This document shows positions 8,883-17,084 of a stretch of 64,000 bases of DNA, piece by piece. Within the stretch, counting starts at the first letter, position 1, and each line of letters opens with the position of its first letter. Under the pieces are notes generated by a model. The model saw only the letters and a program-made list of their open reading frames with translations. It was not told where the DNA came from and did not search any database. Made by a program: the position numbers and the translations under genes. The stretch covers positions 1 to 64,000 of the forward strand of contig JAJEBF010000023.1 in NCBI GenBank assembly GCA_022824025.1. Reading direction: 5' to 3'. The stretch comes from Caldilineaceae bacterium. Its GTDB lineage: Bacteria > Chloroflexota > Anaerolineae > Caldilineales > Caldilineaceae.

Positions 8883-11800
8883 ATGCAAGCGAAACAGTCT
8901 GTTACTACCTTGGTCGGAGCGGTCGTATTGTTACTTTTCACCCTGACGGTGATCTCTTTCGTGCCCGGGGGCCCTACCGTCCAATCCCTGGCCGCCCGGC
9001 TGCAGCAGGATCTCGAGCCCCGAGCCGGTTACGATCAGATTGACGGCTCAGTTTCGGCCGGTGAAGATCTGAATATCAGCATCTTTTTCGCCAATTTCCC
9101 CTGCGATGACAAGAACGGCGACGGCAACTGTGACTCGGACGACACCTTCACGACCGTCACCTACCGCTTCGACCTTCTGCAAGGAAGCTACGACGGCCCC
9201 GACGCCGATAACTGTGAAGGGGAAGGCTTTGAAACTGTCCGCACTTTCAGCCCTGCGCAGTACAGCCATTGGAGCACCACAGGCGCAATACCTCTCAGCA
9301 TCACCAAAGACTGCACACCCGGCTCCTACGTGGTCAAGTGCACAATCACCTACACAGACGACGGCTCAACCGAGGAGATCCCGCTCGCCTGTAACTGCGG
9401 CATTGCCATCGATCCCCCGTTGACCGCAACGCCTACCCCCACCGAAACGCATACGCCCACAGCCACCGCCACTCCGACTGAAACGCATACGCCCACCACG
9501 ACGCCTACCCCTGCCAACACGGCCACGCCAACGCACACACCCGAACCGCTGCCTCCTCCCTCCGTCAAAGTCGACGGCGTGCCTTCGATATTCAATGAAG
9601 GTACCCAAATCCCCTTCACCATGACCTTCGATTGGCTGGATAACTGGGACCAGTACAGCTACCGCGCCGACATCACCAATTCCGACGACGAAGACATGGA
9701 CATCTGTGAAGGGGCCGGCGTCGGCGGCAGCGGCGCCCGCACCGGCGATCTCGATGCCAATAGCAACGGCCAGGACACCGAACCAGGCGAGATCACCTCC
9801 GCCTGCCCGGCCGGCTCCTATACCCTGACCGTCACGCTCATCGCCGACGGAGGCTTTACCTTTCCCGTATCCAGAGATTTCGAAATCACCGGCCTGTCTC
9901 TCCTCCCCATCGAAACAGACACGCCCACGGCCACCAGTACGCCCGCGCCAACCGCCACCCCCACCAATACACCGGACCAAAATGACCGGCCAGACGGGGA
10001 CCAGCCGCCGCCGCAACAACAACCAACCGCTACCGCCACCAATACAAATACATCCACACCCACGGCGACCCATACGTCCGAACCGACCGCAACCCCCACC
10101 AACACGCCCGATCAGAATCAGCCGCCAGGCGGAAACCCGCCCGAGCAGACCGCAACCCCTACCAGCACGCCCGAACAGAATCAGCCGCCGGGCGGAAACC
10201 AGCCCGAGCAGACCGCAACCCCGACCAACACGCCCGAACAGAATCAGCCGCCAGGCGGAAACCCGCCCGCGCAGACCCCGACCGCCACCGCCACAGATCC
10301 CCCGCGGCAAAAACAGCCGCCGGCGCAAAACCCCCCAGTGGTAAAGCAGCCCAATACCGCGACCCCGACAGTCACCGCGACAACCGCGCCCGCGCCTACG
10401 CCCACGCCCACAGCCCGAATCTCTTTCGCCCCGCCCCCGAATCAGACCAACCCTACGCTGACGCCGACATCCACGCCCACCGCGACCGCGTTGCCAACGC
10501 CAACCTACACGCCTACCTCAACGCCTACAAGCGAGCCCACCGTCCCGCCCAAGAGTGACCTGCCCGACGACCTCTGGGAAATTATCATCACGATCGATAT
10601 AGATAACCCGAACTATCCGGACAAAATCCCCGACCTGAGGGACGACACCGGCGACGACATCATCGATGTGATCGATACCGACGGCGACGGCACCGACGTG
10701 ATCGACACCGACGGCGATGACACTGACGGCGACATCACCAACGTGATCGACACCGACGGCGATGGCGCCGACGAGGACATCACCGACCTCGACGATACTG
10801 GTGGCAGTACGCCCGACCACTACGCCGGCGACCGTACCGTCTGGAGCTGCCAGGAACACAGCGAACTGGTCAACTGGCTCGCCGCCCTCCGCCAGACCAT
10901 GACCGACGGCAACTATCCCAAGGCCGTCACCCAGCCCGCAAGCATGAACGCCCGCCTCGGCCCCGGCCTGGCCTACGACGTCATCACCACCCTGCCGCAG
11001 GGAACGCGCGCAAACATCATCGGCGTCGACCCGCGCGGCCAGTGGTTCCAGGTGGAAATCACCGGCCTCGACATCCCCGTCTGGATCTACCAGAGCCTGG
11101 CCGCAGTCGAGGGCGCGCTCGATACCGTCCCGGTGGTCTCAGCAGAAGAGCTCGCCAAGCTCCCAATCTCCGGCGCCGCCGGCAGTAGATCGATCGCAAC
11201 CATCCTGCCGGAAATCATGAACGTGCGCATCGGCCCCGGCATCGATTACGACGTCCTCACCACCCTGCCCCAGGGCACACAGGTCGAAATCGTCGGCATC
11301 GACCCCAGCGGCGAATGGCTGCAGGTCGAGCTGGATGGGTTCAGCTCCCTCGGCTGGGTCTACCGCGAACTCGTCCAGGTTGACTGTCCGCTGGTCAACG
11401 TCCGCCGCATCACCGATAGCGAAATCTCGCATCGGCCCGCCGCCCTGACCCAGACCTACGCCCTCTTCGCCTATTCCGGCCCCGGCCTCGCCTACGACAT
11501 CGTAGCCACCATCCCGAAAGGGACCTGGGCCCAAATCATCGCCGTCGGCGACTGCCCGCCCAACGTCTGGTACCAGATCATTGTCCCGGGCTTCGACGAG
11601 CCTGTCTGGGTCATCCGCGATTTCGTCAAAGTCGCGGTGGGCTCCCTCGCCGGCGTCCCCCGCTACGCCGTCAACGATTTCTACCCGCCCGCCGCGGACG
11701 ACCGTCCCATCGCCGTCACCAAGCCCATCACCATGAACGTGCGCTCCGGCCCCGGCCTGCACTATGACGTGGTCGCCGTCGTGCCCCAGGGCACGCAGGC

Positions 11801-12182
11801 CCGCATCTACGGCATCGACCCCACCGGAGACTGGATTCTGGTTGAACTGGATGGACACGGCCCGCTGGTCTGGATCTACTGCCACATGACCGAGGTGCGG
11901 GGCTCCGTGGAGGGCGTCAGACGGGTCACCGCAGCAGAAGTCGCAGCACAACCGGCCGTGCTCGTCCAGCCGGGAGCAGCCTTCGCCAGGTCCGGTCCGG
12001 GCGCGGAGTACCGTTCGACCGCCATCCTGCCCAGGGGCACGTGGGCCAGCATCACCGGCATCAGCCCAGATTCCCAGTGGCTCCGCATCGCAGTCCCCAG
12101 CCTCAACGCCCCCGTCTGGATTCACAGAGACGCTGTCAAGCTGATCGGCTCGCTCGCAAACGTCCCCCGCGTCACACAGTAA
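8883..12182 (+). CDS. SH3b-repeat surface protein with acidic Asp-Gly-Asp segment
   Basis: 1099 residues, closest in layout to the gene at 5268. Signal anchor (~1-38), an NCEG domain (ADNCEGEGFE), a Thr-Pro linker, a second such domain (DICEGAGVGG), then a long linker containing three copies of a 21-residue Gln-Pro-Pro-Gly-Gly-Asn repeat. Next comes an acidic segment at ~586-640 with repeated DTDGDG-type motifs that resemble calcium-binding loops, then five SH3-like repeats (MNARLGPGLAYD, MNVRIGPGIDYD, YSGPGLAYD, MNVRSGPGLHYD, ARSGPGAEY). The HYAGDRTVWSCQ block before the repeats matches HYAAGRSVWSCQ in the neighbour. Extracellular binding is inferred; calcium could stiffen the acidic stalk. 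Confidence 0.87.
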   Translation: MQAKQSVTTLVGAVVLLLFTLTVISFVPGGPTVQSLAARLQQDLEPRAGYDQIDGSVSAGEDLNISIFFANFPCDDKNGDGNCDSDDTFTTVTYRFDLLQGSYDGPDADNCEGEGFETVRTFSPAQYSHWSTTGAIPLSITKDCTPGSYVVKCTITYTDDGSTEEIPLACNCGIAIDPPLTATPTPTETHTPTATATPTETHTPTTTPTPANTATPTHTPEPLPPPSVKVDGVPSIFNEGTQIPFTMTFDWLDNWDQYSYRADITNSDDEDMDICEGAGVGGSGARTGDLDANSNGQDTEPGEITSACPAGSYTLTVTLIADGGFTFPVSRDFEITGLSLLPIETDTPTATSTPAPTATPTNTPDQNDRPDGDQPPPQQQPTATATNTNTSTPTATHTSEPTATPTNTPDQNQPPGGNPPEQTATPTSTPEQNQPPGGNQPEQTATPTNTPEQNQPPGGNPPAQTPTATATDPPRQKQPPAQNPPVVKQPNTATPTVTATTAPAPTPTPTARISFAPPPNQTNPTLTPTSTPTATALPTPTYTPTSTPTSEPTVPPKSDLPDDLWEIIITIDIDNPNYPDKIPDLRDDTGDDIIDVIDTDGDGTDVIDTDGDDTDGDITNVIDTDGDGADEDITDLDDTGGSTPDHYAGDRTVWSCQEHSELVNWLAALRQTMTDGNYPKAVTQPASMNARLGPGLAYDVITTLPQGTRANIIGVDPRGQWFQVEITGLDIPVWIYQSLAAVEGALDTVPVVSAEELAKLPISGAAGSRSIATILPEIMNVRIGPGIDYDVLTTLPQGTQVEIVGIDPSGEWLQVELDGFSSLGWVYRELVQVDCPLVNVRRITDSEISHRPAALTQTYALFAYSGPGLAYDIVATIPKGTWAQIIAVGDCPPNVWYQIIVPGFDEPVWVIRDFVKVAVGSLAGVPRYAVNDFYPPAADDRPIAVTKPITMNVRSGPGLHYDVVAVVPQGTQARIYGIDPTGDWILVELDGHGPLVWIYCHMTEVRGSVEGVRRVTAAEVAAQPAVLVQPGAAFARSGPGAEYRSTAILPRGTWASITGISPDSQWLRIAVPSLNAPVWIHRDAVKLIGSLANVPRVTQ
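10101..10290 (+). repeat. 63-bp coding tandem repeat (3 copies)
   Basis: Three near-identical units encode a 21-residue period with NQPPGGN and EQTATPT. They lie inside the linker of the SH3b gene and keep the frame. Confidence 0.85.
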
Positions 12183-12222
12183 ACCGGACTCTCCCACAAA
12201 AGGGCACTTGAAAAAACGAAGA

Positions 12223-12256
12223 GGGCCCCGCCTTCAGCAGCGGGGCCCTTTTTCTA
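12223..12256 (+). terminator. Rho-independent terminator
   Basis: AGGGCCCCGC (12223-12232) pairs perfectly with GCGGGGCCCT (12241-12250), loop CTTCAGCA, followed by TTTTCTATC. It ends the fourth SH3b gene and may also insulate it from the convergent toxin-antitoxin operon. Confidence 0.9.
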
Positions 12257-12356
12257 TCGCAGGACTAGATTCGTCAGAAATGGTAGCGAATGAGAAGCGC
12301 TCTGTTCCTCATAGACCACCTCATACAACCTGTTTCTTCACATCCGCATCTGGCTA

Positions 12357-12755
12357 TCAATCCCTGGCATCCAACCTGCTCAACGGACCCGGCCAACTTA
12401 AGATTTTCCCGTCAGCGGTCACCAACTGGTGGCCCTCCATAGCAGTGCCGACGATGATACGGTCGGCTGGGTCGCCGTGCATATCTGGCAGCAGGCCCGC
12501 ACGCGCCGCGATACCGCCATCAACAGGGATCTCGATCAACCCCTGGTCCAGCAGATCGCGGCGCCAGGCATCCAAGTCAAGGAGAAGGTCAAGTCGACCC
12601 TTCTGAACCCGCATTCCAACTTCCCAGAACGACATGGCAGAGACAGCCGCATCGCCTTCTGGCAGCGCGCGTGCAATGACGCGACGGGTCTGCGGCCCCA
12701 GCCTGAGGTCGCCCTGTTCGTGCCAGATCAGGACATGCGTATCGAGAAGTATCAA
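12357..12755 (-). CDS. vapC: PIN-domain toxin (VapC family)
   Basis: A PIN-domain ribonuclease: LLDTHVLIW at the very N-terminus carries the first catalytic Asp, SFWEVGMRV the conserved Glu, and DPADRIIVGTA plus LVTADGKIL the later acidic residues. I chose the TTG at 12755, which overlaps the antitoxin stop as TTGA and has GAGGA six bases upstream; an ATG at 12794 would add 13 residues not typical of the family. The product would be 132 residues, normal for VapC. Such toxins cleave RNA, often tRNA, when the antitoxin is lost. Translation is probably coupled to the antitoxin gene. Confidence 0.85.
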   Translation of the reverse strand: MILLDTHVLIWHEQGDLRLGPQTRRVIARALPEGDAAVSAMSFWEVGMRVQKGRLDLLLDLDAWRRDLLDQGLIEIPVDGGIAARAGLLPDMHGDPADRIIVGTAMEGHQLVTADGKILSWPGPLSRLDARD

Positions 12756-13033
12756 AACAGTTCCTCGTCGGAACTGTCCGTAGCTTCGAACCACTCTGCG
12801 GGCATCGGCTCCACGATGTCGCCCAGGATTCGGATATTGTCTCGATTGCGTCCAAAAGCCAATCTCGTCTTTTCCCGGTACGGCAGCAGACGCGAAACCG
12901 GTTGTCCGTTCTTGGTGATAACGATCTCTTCGCCGCTCTCAGCCACCTCATCCATCAGCCTCAGACACTTGGCCTTAAACTCGGATGCCTTTATTGTGCG
13001 AGGGCCTGTCGCTGCATTGCTAGCCGTGGGCAT
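12752..13033 (-). CDS. Phd/YefM-family antitoxin
   Basis: 93 residues. The Phd/YefM DNA-binding N-terminus is clear (TIKASEFKAKCLRLMDEV, then GEEIVITKNGQPVSRLLPY), with an acidic toxin-binding tail. It overlaps the start of the VapC gene, which is its likely partner. It is a close copy of the next antitoxin gene upstream, with near-identical residues up to RLLPYREK and a divergent tail. Confidence 0.88.
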   Translation of the reverse strand: MPTASNAATGPRTIKASEFKAKCLRLMDEVAESGEEIVITKNGQPVSRLLPYREKTRLAFGRNRDNIRILGDIVEPMPAEWFEATDSSDEELF

Positions 13034-13034
13034 C

Positions 13035-13328
13035 TTAAGCTCCCTCTGTAGTTTGACGACTAAAGTCTCGACCTGTCACGGCGTCCCACTCCGCATCGAT
13101 CGGTTCATCAAGGTCCCCGTGAATCCGAAGAATGTCCCGATCTCGACCGAACGGACTCCGTGGCTTCTCCCGGTAAGGCAGCAGTCGCGAAACCGGCCGT
13201 CCGTCTTTAGTGATCACAAACTCTTCGCCGCTCTCTGCCACCTCGTCCATCAGCCTCAGACATTTGGCCTTGAACTCAGACGCCTTGATAGTGCGAGGAC
13301 CCTTCGCTTGAGCGCTGTTGATCGGCAT
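13035..13328 (-). CDS. Phd/YefM-family antitoxin, duplicate copy
   Basis: 97 residues, sharing the block from GPRTIKASEFKAKCLRLMDE through VSRLLPYREK almost unchanged with the downstream antitoxin; the C-terminal toxin-binding part differs. It ends one base before the next antitoxin begins, so the order is antitoxin-antitoxin-toxin. GGGAGGG precedes the ATG. Either this is a tandem duplication in which the second copy diverged, or its own toxin was lost. It would still bind the promoter operator. Confidence 0.85.
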   Translation of the reverse strand: MPINSAQAKGPRTIKASEFKAKCLRLMDEVAESGEEFVITKDGRPVSRLLPYREKPRSPFGRDRDILRIHGDLDEPIDAEWDAVTGRDFSRQTTEGA

Positions 13329-13359
13329 GATGCACCCTCCCTATCGTCTGATGACCACA

Positions 13360-13387
13360 ATTGTACCATGGTTATGACCATAGTCAC
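13360..13387 (-). promoter_or_regulatory. Promoter/operator of the antitoxin-toxin operon
   Basis: On the minus strand GTGACT (-35 like) and TACAAT (-10 like) are 16 bases apart, and the spacer is an imperfect palindrome ATGGTCATAACCATGG. A dyad between -35 and -10, upstream of a Phd-family gene, fits autoregulation by the antitoxin. Confidence 0.5.
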
Positions 13388-13465
13388 ATTTGCTTGGCTA
13401 TACGCGGTAAGCGCTCAACCTGTCCGCTCCGCAAGCCGCCAGTCGGCGCAGGACATCCCCGCCCC

Positions 13466-14662
13466 CTACCCCCGCAACGCCTTTATTACGCCATAAGCGC
13501 CCCGCGAAAACACCGCCAGCGCACCCCCGCTCAAGAGCCCCGCCGGCGCAGGCACACACGCCGCCCCGTCCAAATCCTCTATCATCGCCAGCCCGCGCTG
13601 CAGGCCGACCTCCACCGCCTGCCGGCCCCGCTCGTCGTTCAGGTTTAGCCCGCCGCTCGCAAAAACCATCACCAATAGGTTGGCAAGCGAGTGCTCGCGA
13701 TAAAGCCGCCAACTCTCCTCGAACGTGAACCCCCGCGCCCCCATCTCAACCACCATGCCCGTGTACTCTTCCAGCACCTCGCGCTCGATTTCGCGGCGCA
13801 CCTCAGTCGTCACACTGCTCCCCATAAAATACGCCACATCATACAACGGACTCCTCAGTCCGCTGACCTGCCAGTCGATTACCCCAATGTCGCCCTCATC
13901 CTCCCCACCGAAAAAAATATTGTTCAACCGGAAGTCGCCGTGACTAAGCGTCTTCGGGCCTCCTTCCACACGTTCGATCTGGGCGGCAATGCCCCCAACA
14001 AGGGTCTCAGCCAGGCCGCGCATATCGTCTGAAAAAAAATGGCCAAACCTCTCAAGCGCAGGCGCAAGATTCGCAAGATAGACAAGCTGCACCAACCTTC
14101 TGCGCTTCGGAGCAAAAGAGTCCGGAAATCCGCTTACAGGCGGCTGATCTACCCTGTTCCAGTAGGTCCCGTGCAACTTGGCGATCGCGCCAATGGCCTG
14201 CCTCACCTGCTCCGCGCTGGCCCCGTCAAAATGGCTCACCGTCTCCAACTGCCCCAAATCCTCCAGCAGCAGCACAACACGGTCCGACCTGGCTTCATAA
14301 TCGCCGTAGTATAGCGCCGGCGACCGCAACGGGCTTTCCGGCGCAATCAGCCTGTAATAGTCATATTCCCGCTTGTGCAGACTCAGCCAGCGGCCCAAAC
14401 GCCGGTTCTTGGCATGCGGACTCGGCAGCTTCACAATCACCGTTTCGGGTGCCGTGGAACTCTGGCCAGACGGCGCTCTCGCCTCTTCGTATCGGAGATG
14501 GCAGCGCAGGATCGTACCCATAAAGCCAACGCTTGCCCCAATCTCCTCCAGAACGACCTCCCGGATATGAGGAAGAGCAGACCCTCCGCCCGCAGTCAAT
14601 GCTTCCTGAATCCACTGGGCGGTGACGTCCCCTGCGTGTCTGGGAATCGGCGGCCTGCTCAT
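13466..14662 (-). CDS. Phosphotransferase of the APH / CHK-like kinase family
   Basis: 398 residues with a protein-kinase-like fold: an N-lobe with ETVIVKLPS (ATP-anchoring Lys), hinge VLLLEDLG, the Brenner catalytic loop SHGDFRLNNIFF and the metal-binding GVIDWQ. The layout with FMGTILR and a central YWNRV is closest to aminoglycoside phosphotransferase-like or ecdysteroid-kinase-like (CHK) proteins, which phosphorylate small hydroxylated metabolites; the substrate is unknown. It reads alone, away from the toxin-antitoxin operon. Confidence 0.82.
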   Translation of the reverse strand: MSRPPIPRHAGDVTAQWIQEALTAGGGSALPHIREVVLEEIGASVGFMGTILRCHLRYEEARAPSGQSSTAPETVIVKLPSPHAKNRRLGRWLSLHKREYDYYRLIAPESPLRSPALYYGDYEARSDRVVLLLEDLGQLETVSHFDGASAEQVRQAIGAIAKLHGTYWNRVDQPPVSGFPDSFAPKRRRLVQLVYLANLAPALERFGHFFSDDMRGLAETLVGGIAAQIERVEGGPKTLSHGDFRLNNIFFGGEDEGDIGVIDWQVSGLRSPLYDVAYFMGSSVTTEVRREIEREVLEEYTGMVVEMGARGFTFEESWRLYREHSLANLLVMVFASGGLNLNDERGRQAVEVGLQRGLAMIEDLDGAACVPAPAGLLSGGALAVFSRGAYGVIKALRG

Positions 14663-14838
14663 GGCCCTGCTTCGCTCTTGGTGTCAGCGCGCGCAGACGA
14701 TCCGCGTCTTGTCAACGCGTCCGGTTACCTGCGCAACGCAATTGGTGAGGAGTAAACGATTGCGTGGGTAACGTGACCGCCGCGGCCCGACCAGCCCCAC
14801 GCTGCAAAAACTGTCGAAACGAGTAAATTTCGCCGCCC

Positions 14839-15348
14839 CTACGATCCCGCGTCAAAGAGCGATGGAGCCGGCCCTCGCTCCGTCCGTTCATACTGCTCAT
14901 CAACCGGCAAATCGGGCCGGGCCAGCGCCGCGGTCGAGAGCGCGTCGCAGCGCTCGTTCTCCACATCCCCCGCATGGCCCTTCACCCACCGGTACTGCAT
15001 CTCGTGCCTGTCACACAGCTCCAGAAGCCGCGCCCACAGGTCCGGGTTCACCGCCGGCTCGCCCTTCCGGTTGCGCCGCCAGCCATTCGCCCGCCATCGG
15101 CGCGCCCAGCCCTTCGTCAGCGCATCCACCACATACTTGGAGTCGCTGTAAAGAGTCACGCTGCACCGCTCCTTCAAAGCCTCCAGTCCCCTGATCACCG
15201 CCAGAAGCTCCATCCGGTTGTTCGTCGTCCTGCGATATCCGCCGCACAACTCCTTGCGCCGCCCTCCGCAGAGCAGCACAACCCCGAATCCACCCGGCCC
15301 CGGATTCCCGCTGCACGCACCGTCCGTATAGAGCGCAACCTCTTTCAT
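14839..15348 (-). CDS. rnhA: Ribonuclease HI
   Basis: 169 residues. The four catalytic acids are visible: [14 protein letters not shown] (first Asp), [10 protein letters not shown] (Glu), LYSDSKYVV (Asp) and the ENERCDALS Asp, with the [11 protein letters not shown] loop and its His. It degrades the RNA of RNA-DNA hybrids in the cytoplasm, clearing primers and R-loops. Length is standard plus a ~15-residue tail. It stands upstream of the kinase gene on the same strand with a ~175-base gap. Confidence 0.95.
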   Translation of the reverse strand: MKEVALYTDGACSGNPGPGGFGVVLLCGGRRKELCGGYRRTTNNRMELLAVIRGLEALKERCSVTLYSDSKYVVDALTKGWARRWRANGWRRNRKGEPAVNPDLWARLLELCDRHEMQYRWVKGHAGDVENERCDALSTAALARPDLPVDEQYERTERGPAPSLFDAGS

Positions 15349-15510
15349 CGACCGCGTCCACCCATCTCATCAACCTCGATTCGTGACCGCCCGGCAACGC
15401 CTGATTCGCCGTCCTCATTCATGGCCGTGAGGCGCCACGCCCTTTCCCAGCGCCGCGCACGAGCGTCGTTCACCAATAGCCAAAAACTGTACCTCCCACC
15501 AACTCCTGCC

Positions 15511-15598
15511 GTTCTGGGCCTCCCCCAACCCCCACCCATCCACCTGGTCGCCTTGCCCTGTGTCGGCGGCCCCTCCGCGCCCCGCCCTTCTCGCGCCC
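15511..15598. repeat. Dispersed ~88-bp repeat, copy A
   Basis: From GTTCTGGGCCTCCCCCAACC through TGTGTCGGCGGCCCCTCCGC to CTTCTCGCG. The same sequence is at 25044-25130 with about 10 differences, where it truncates a lipoprotein gene. Short frames across it look non-coding. The 410-base gap around it (15349-15758) otherwise holds only the heptamer array. Confidence 0.75.
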
Positions 15599-15691
15599 CA
15601 ACCGCACGCCAGTGCCAGCAAACGCCGCCAGCCGCCAAGTCCCGTGCCCCACGGGGCGGGGCAGTGCCAGGACCGGGTGTCCCCCGGACCC

Positions 15692-15746
15692 CCACTATCC
15701 ACTATCCACTGACCACTGACCACTGACCACTGACCACTGACCACTA
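15692..15746. repeat. TGACCAC heptamer array
   Basis: About eight 7-base units (CCACTAT twice, then CCACTGA repeats) immediately beyond the 3' end of the LivK-like gene at 15759. The same heptamer occurs in at least nine other intergenic places in the window. Confidence 0.9.
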
Positions 15747-15758
15747 CCGACGTTCATG

Positions 15759-17027
15759 CTACTCTTGCAAGTGATAGTAAACGATCTCCAGCTCCGCCGC
15801 GTCCGTGATCGTGGAATCAGTATGATGCACGATGTGCAGTTGGCCCGTGCCGCAGTCGCCAAACTCGTCACACGTGAGCTCGCCAATGACGCCGCTGAAC
15901 CCCGCCGTGCCCGTCAACGCCTCCCGCAGCCGCGCCCTGTCGATAAAGAGCGTATCCCCCTGCGCAACCGCAACCTCCTCGATGGCGCGCAGCAGCAGCG
16001 TCGTCGCGTCATACGCATGCGCCAAATACACCGAGCCCGGCGCCTCATTGTACGCCTCCTCATAAGCCGCCAACAGCGCCCCGCCATCCTTGCCCGTTGC
16101 CTCGTTCACACTGCTCTCGAAATTCAGTTCCGGGCTGGCCAAATACATCCCTTCCGTCTCCGGTATCGCCAGGAACTCGAAATCCACCAACGCCGCGCTG
16201 CCGATCACGACAACTTCCTCCAAACCCGCCGCATGTCCCAGCTGGCGTACAATCTCGCCGGCCTCGTCCGGAAATAACGGCAGAAACAAACCGTCCGGGC
16301 CCGCCGCCGCAATCTCGTTCAGCGTCGCGACCATATCCGTCTGCCCTTTGCTCACCGTTGCAACCGTGGCCGTGCCGCCCCCCGCCTCGAACGCAGCCGC
16401 AAACGCGTTGGCCAGGCCTGAAGTATACGGATCACCGTCATGAATGACAGCCATGTTGCGCAGGCTGAGGTCGTGGCGGGCGAACGCCGCGACCGCCTGG
16501 GCCTCGTATAGGTCGTTGTTGGCCGTGCGGTAATAGCCCGCATGGTTCTCGGCTCCCGCATTGCCCCGCAGGTCCGATGTCAGCGAGGGCGCCGTATTCG
16601 TAGCCGAGATCAGAACCAGCCCCGCCTCGCTCAGAATCGGCGCCGCCTCCACTGCCGCCGCCGAACACGAAGTGCCGATCACGCCCACCACGCGCCGGTC
16701 GCCCACAACCGTGCGCGCCGCCGCCGCGCCGCCCTCCGGCGTGCACAGCGAATCCAATCCCGCCCCCATCGTCACCTCGCGCCCCCTGATCGGACCGTAG
16801 TCCGCCAGCGCCAGCGCCACCGCACGCTGTGTCGAAGACCCAAGATCGCCTATGCTCGAAAGCACCGCCGCCGAACGGATATGAATCTTCTCACCCGGGC
16901 CCACCACAACCGTTCCCAGCGGGCTCAACACCATATTCTCAGGAACGCACGCGCTGCTCAGCAAAAGCGCAAGCAGCACAACAGGCCAGCGCAATAGCCC
17001 TCTGCCGGGGCGGTCTATCTTGGTCAT
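15759..17027 (-). CDS. LivK-like branched-chain amino acid / amide-type binding lipoprotein
   Basis: 422 residues. Residues 1-27 form a lipoprotein signal with the lipobox LSSAC. The rest is a type I periplasmic-binding (Peripla_BP_6) fold: VVGVIGTSCSAAAVEAAPI, then LISATNTAPSLT, YYRTANNDLYEAQA and AVIHDGDPYTSGLANAF are the usual ligand and hinge regions. AAGGAG precedes the ATG. Such proteins deliver amino acids, amides or urea to a LivHMGF ABC importer, but no permease or ATPase gene is nearby. A closely related copy is 58 bases upstream on the same strand, so the two may share a message. Confidence 0.85.
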   Translation of the reverse strand: MTKIDRPGRGLLRWPVVLLALLLSSACVPENMVLSPLGTVVVGPGEKIHIRSAAVLSSIGDLGSSTQRAVALALADYGPIRGREVTMGAGLDSLCTPEGGAAAARTVVGDRRVVGVIGTSCSAAAVEAAPILSEAGLVLISATNTAPSLTSDLRGNAGAENHAGYYRTANNDLYEAQAVAAFARHDLSLRNMAVIHDGDPYTSGLANAFAAAFEAGGGTATVATVSKGQTDMVATLNEIAAAGPDGLFLPLFPDEAGEIVRQLGHAAGLEEVVVIGSAALVDFEFLAIPETEGMYLASPELNFESSVNEATGKDGGALLAAYEEAYNEAPGSVYLAHAYDATTLLLRAIEEVAVAQGDTLFIDRARLREALTGTAGFSGVIGELTCDEFGDCGTGQLHIVHHTDSTITDAAELEIVYYHLQE

Positions 17028-17084
17028 ATCTTCACTCCTTGGTCTGAATTTCCTTTTCTGAATTTCTTTTTTGGCATGTCGCGC

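Noticed and set aside
12429..13496. 355-codon plus-strand frame
   Set aside because: Runs antisense through vapC and both antitoxins; no motif, and the apparent internal repeat is only the antitoxin duplication.
15345..15744. Several 60-116-codon minus-strand frames between rnhA and the LivK-like gene
   Set aside because: They consist of the dispersed repeat and heptamers (SGQWSVV-type translations).
15692..15746. Heptamer array as a CRISPR array
   Set aside because: Units are 7 bases with no spacers; it is a simple tandem repeat.
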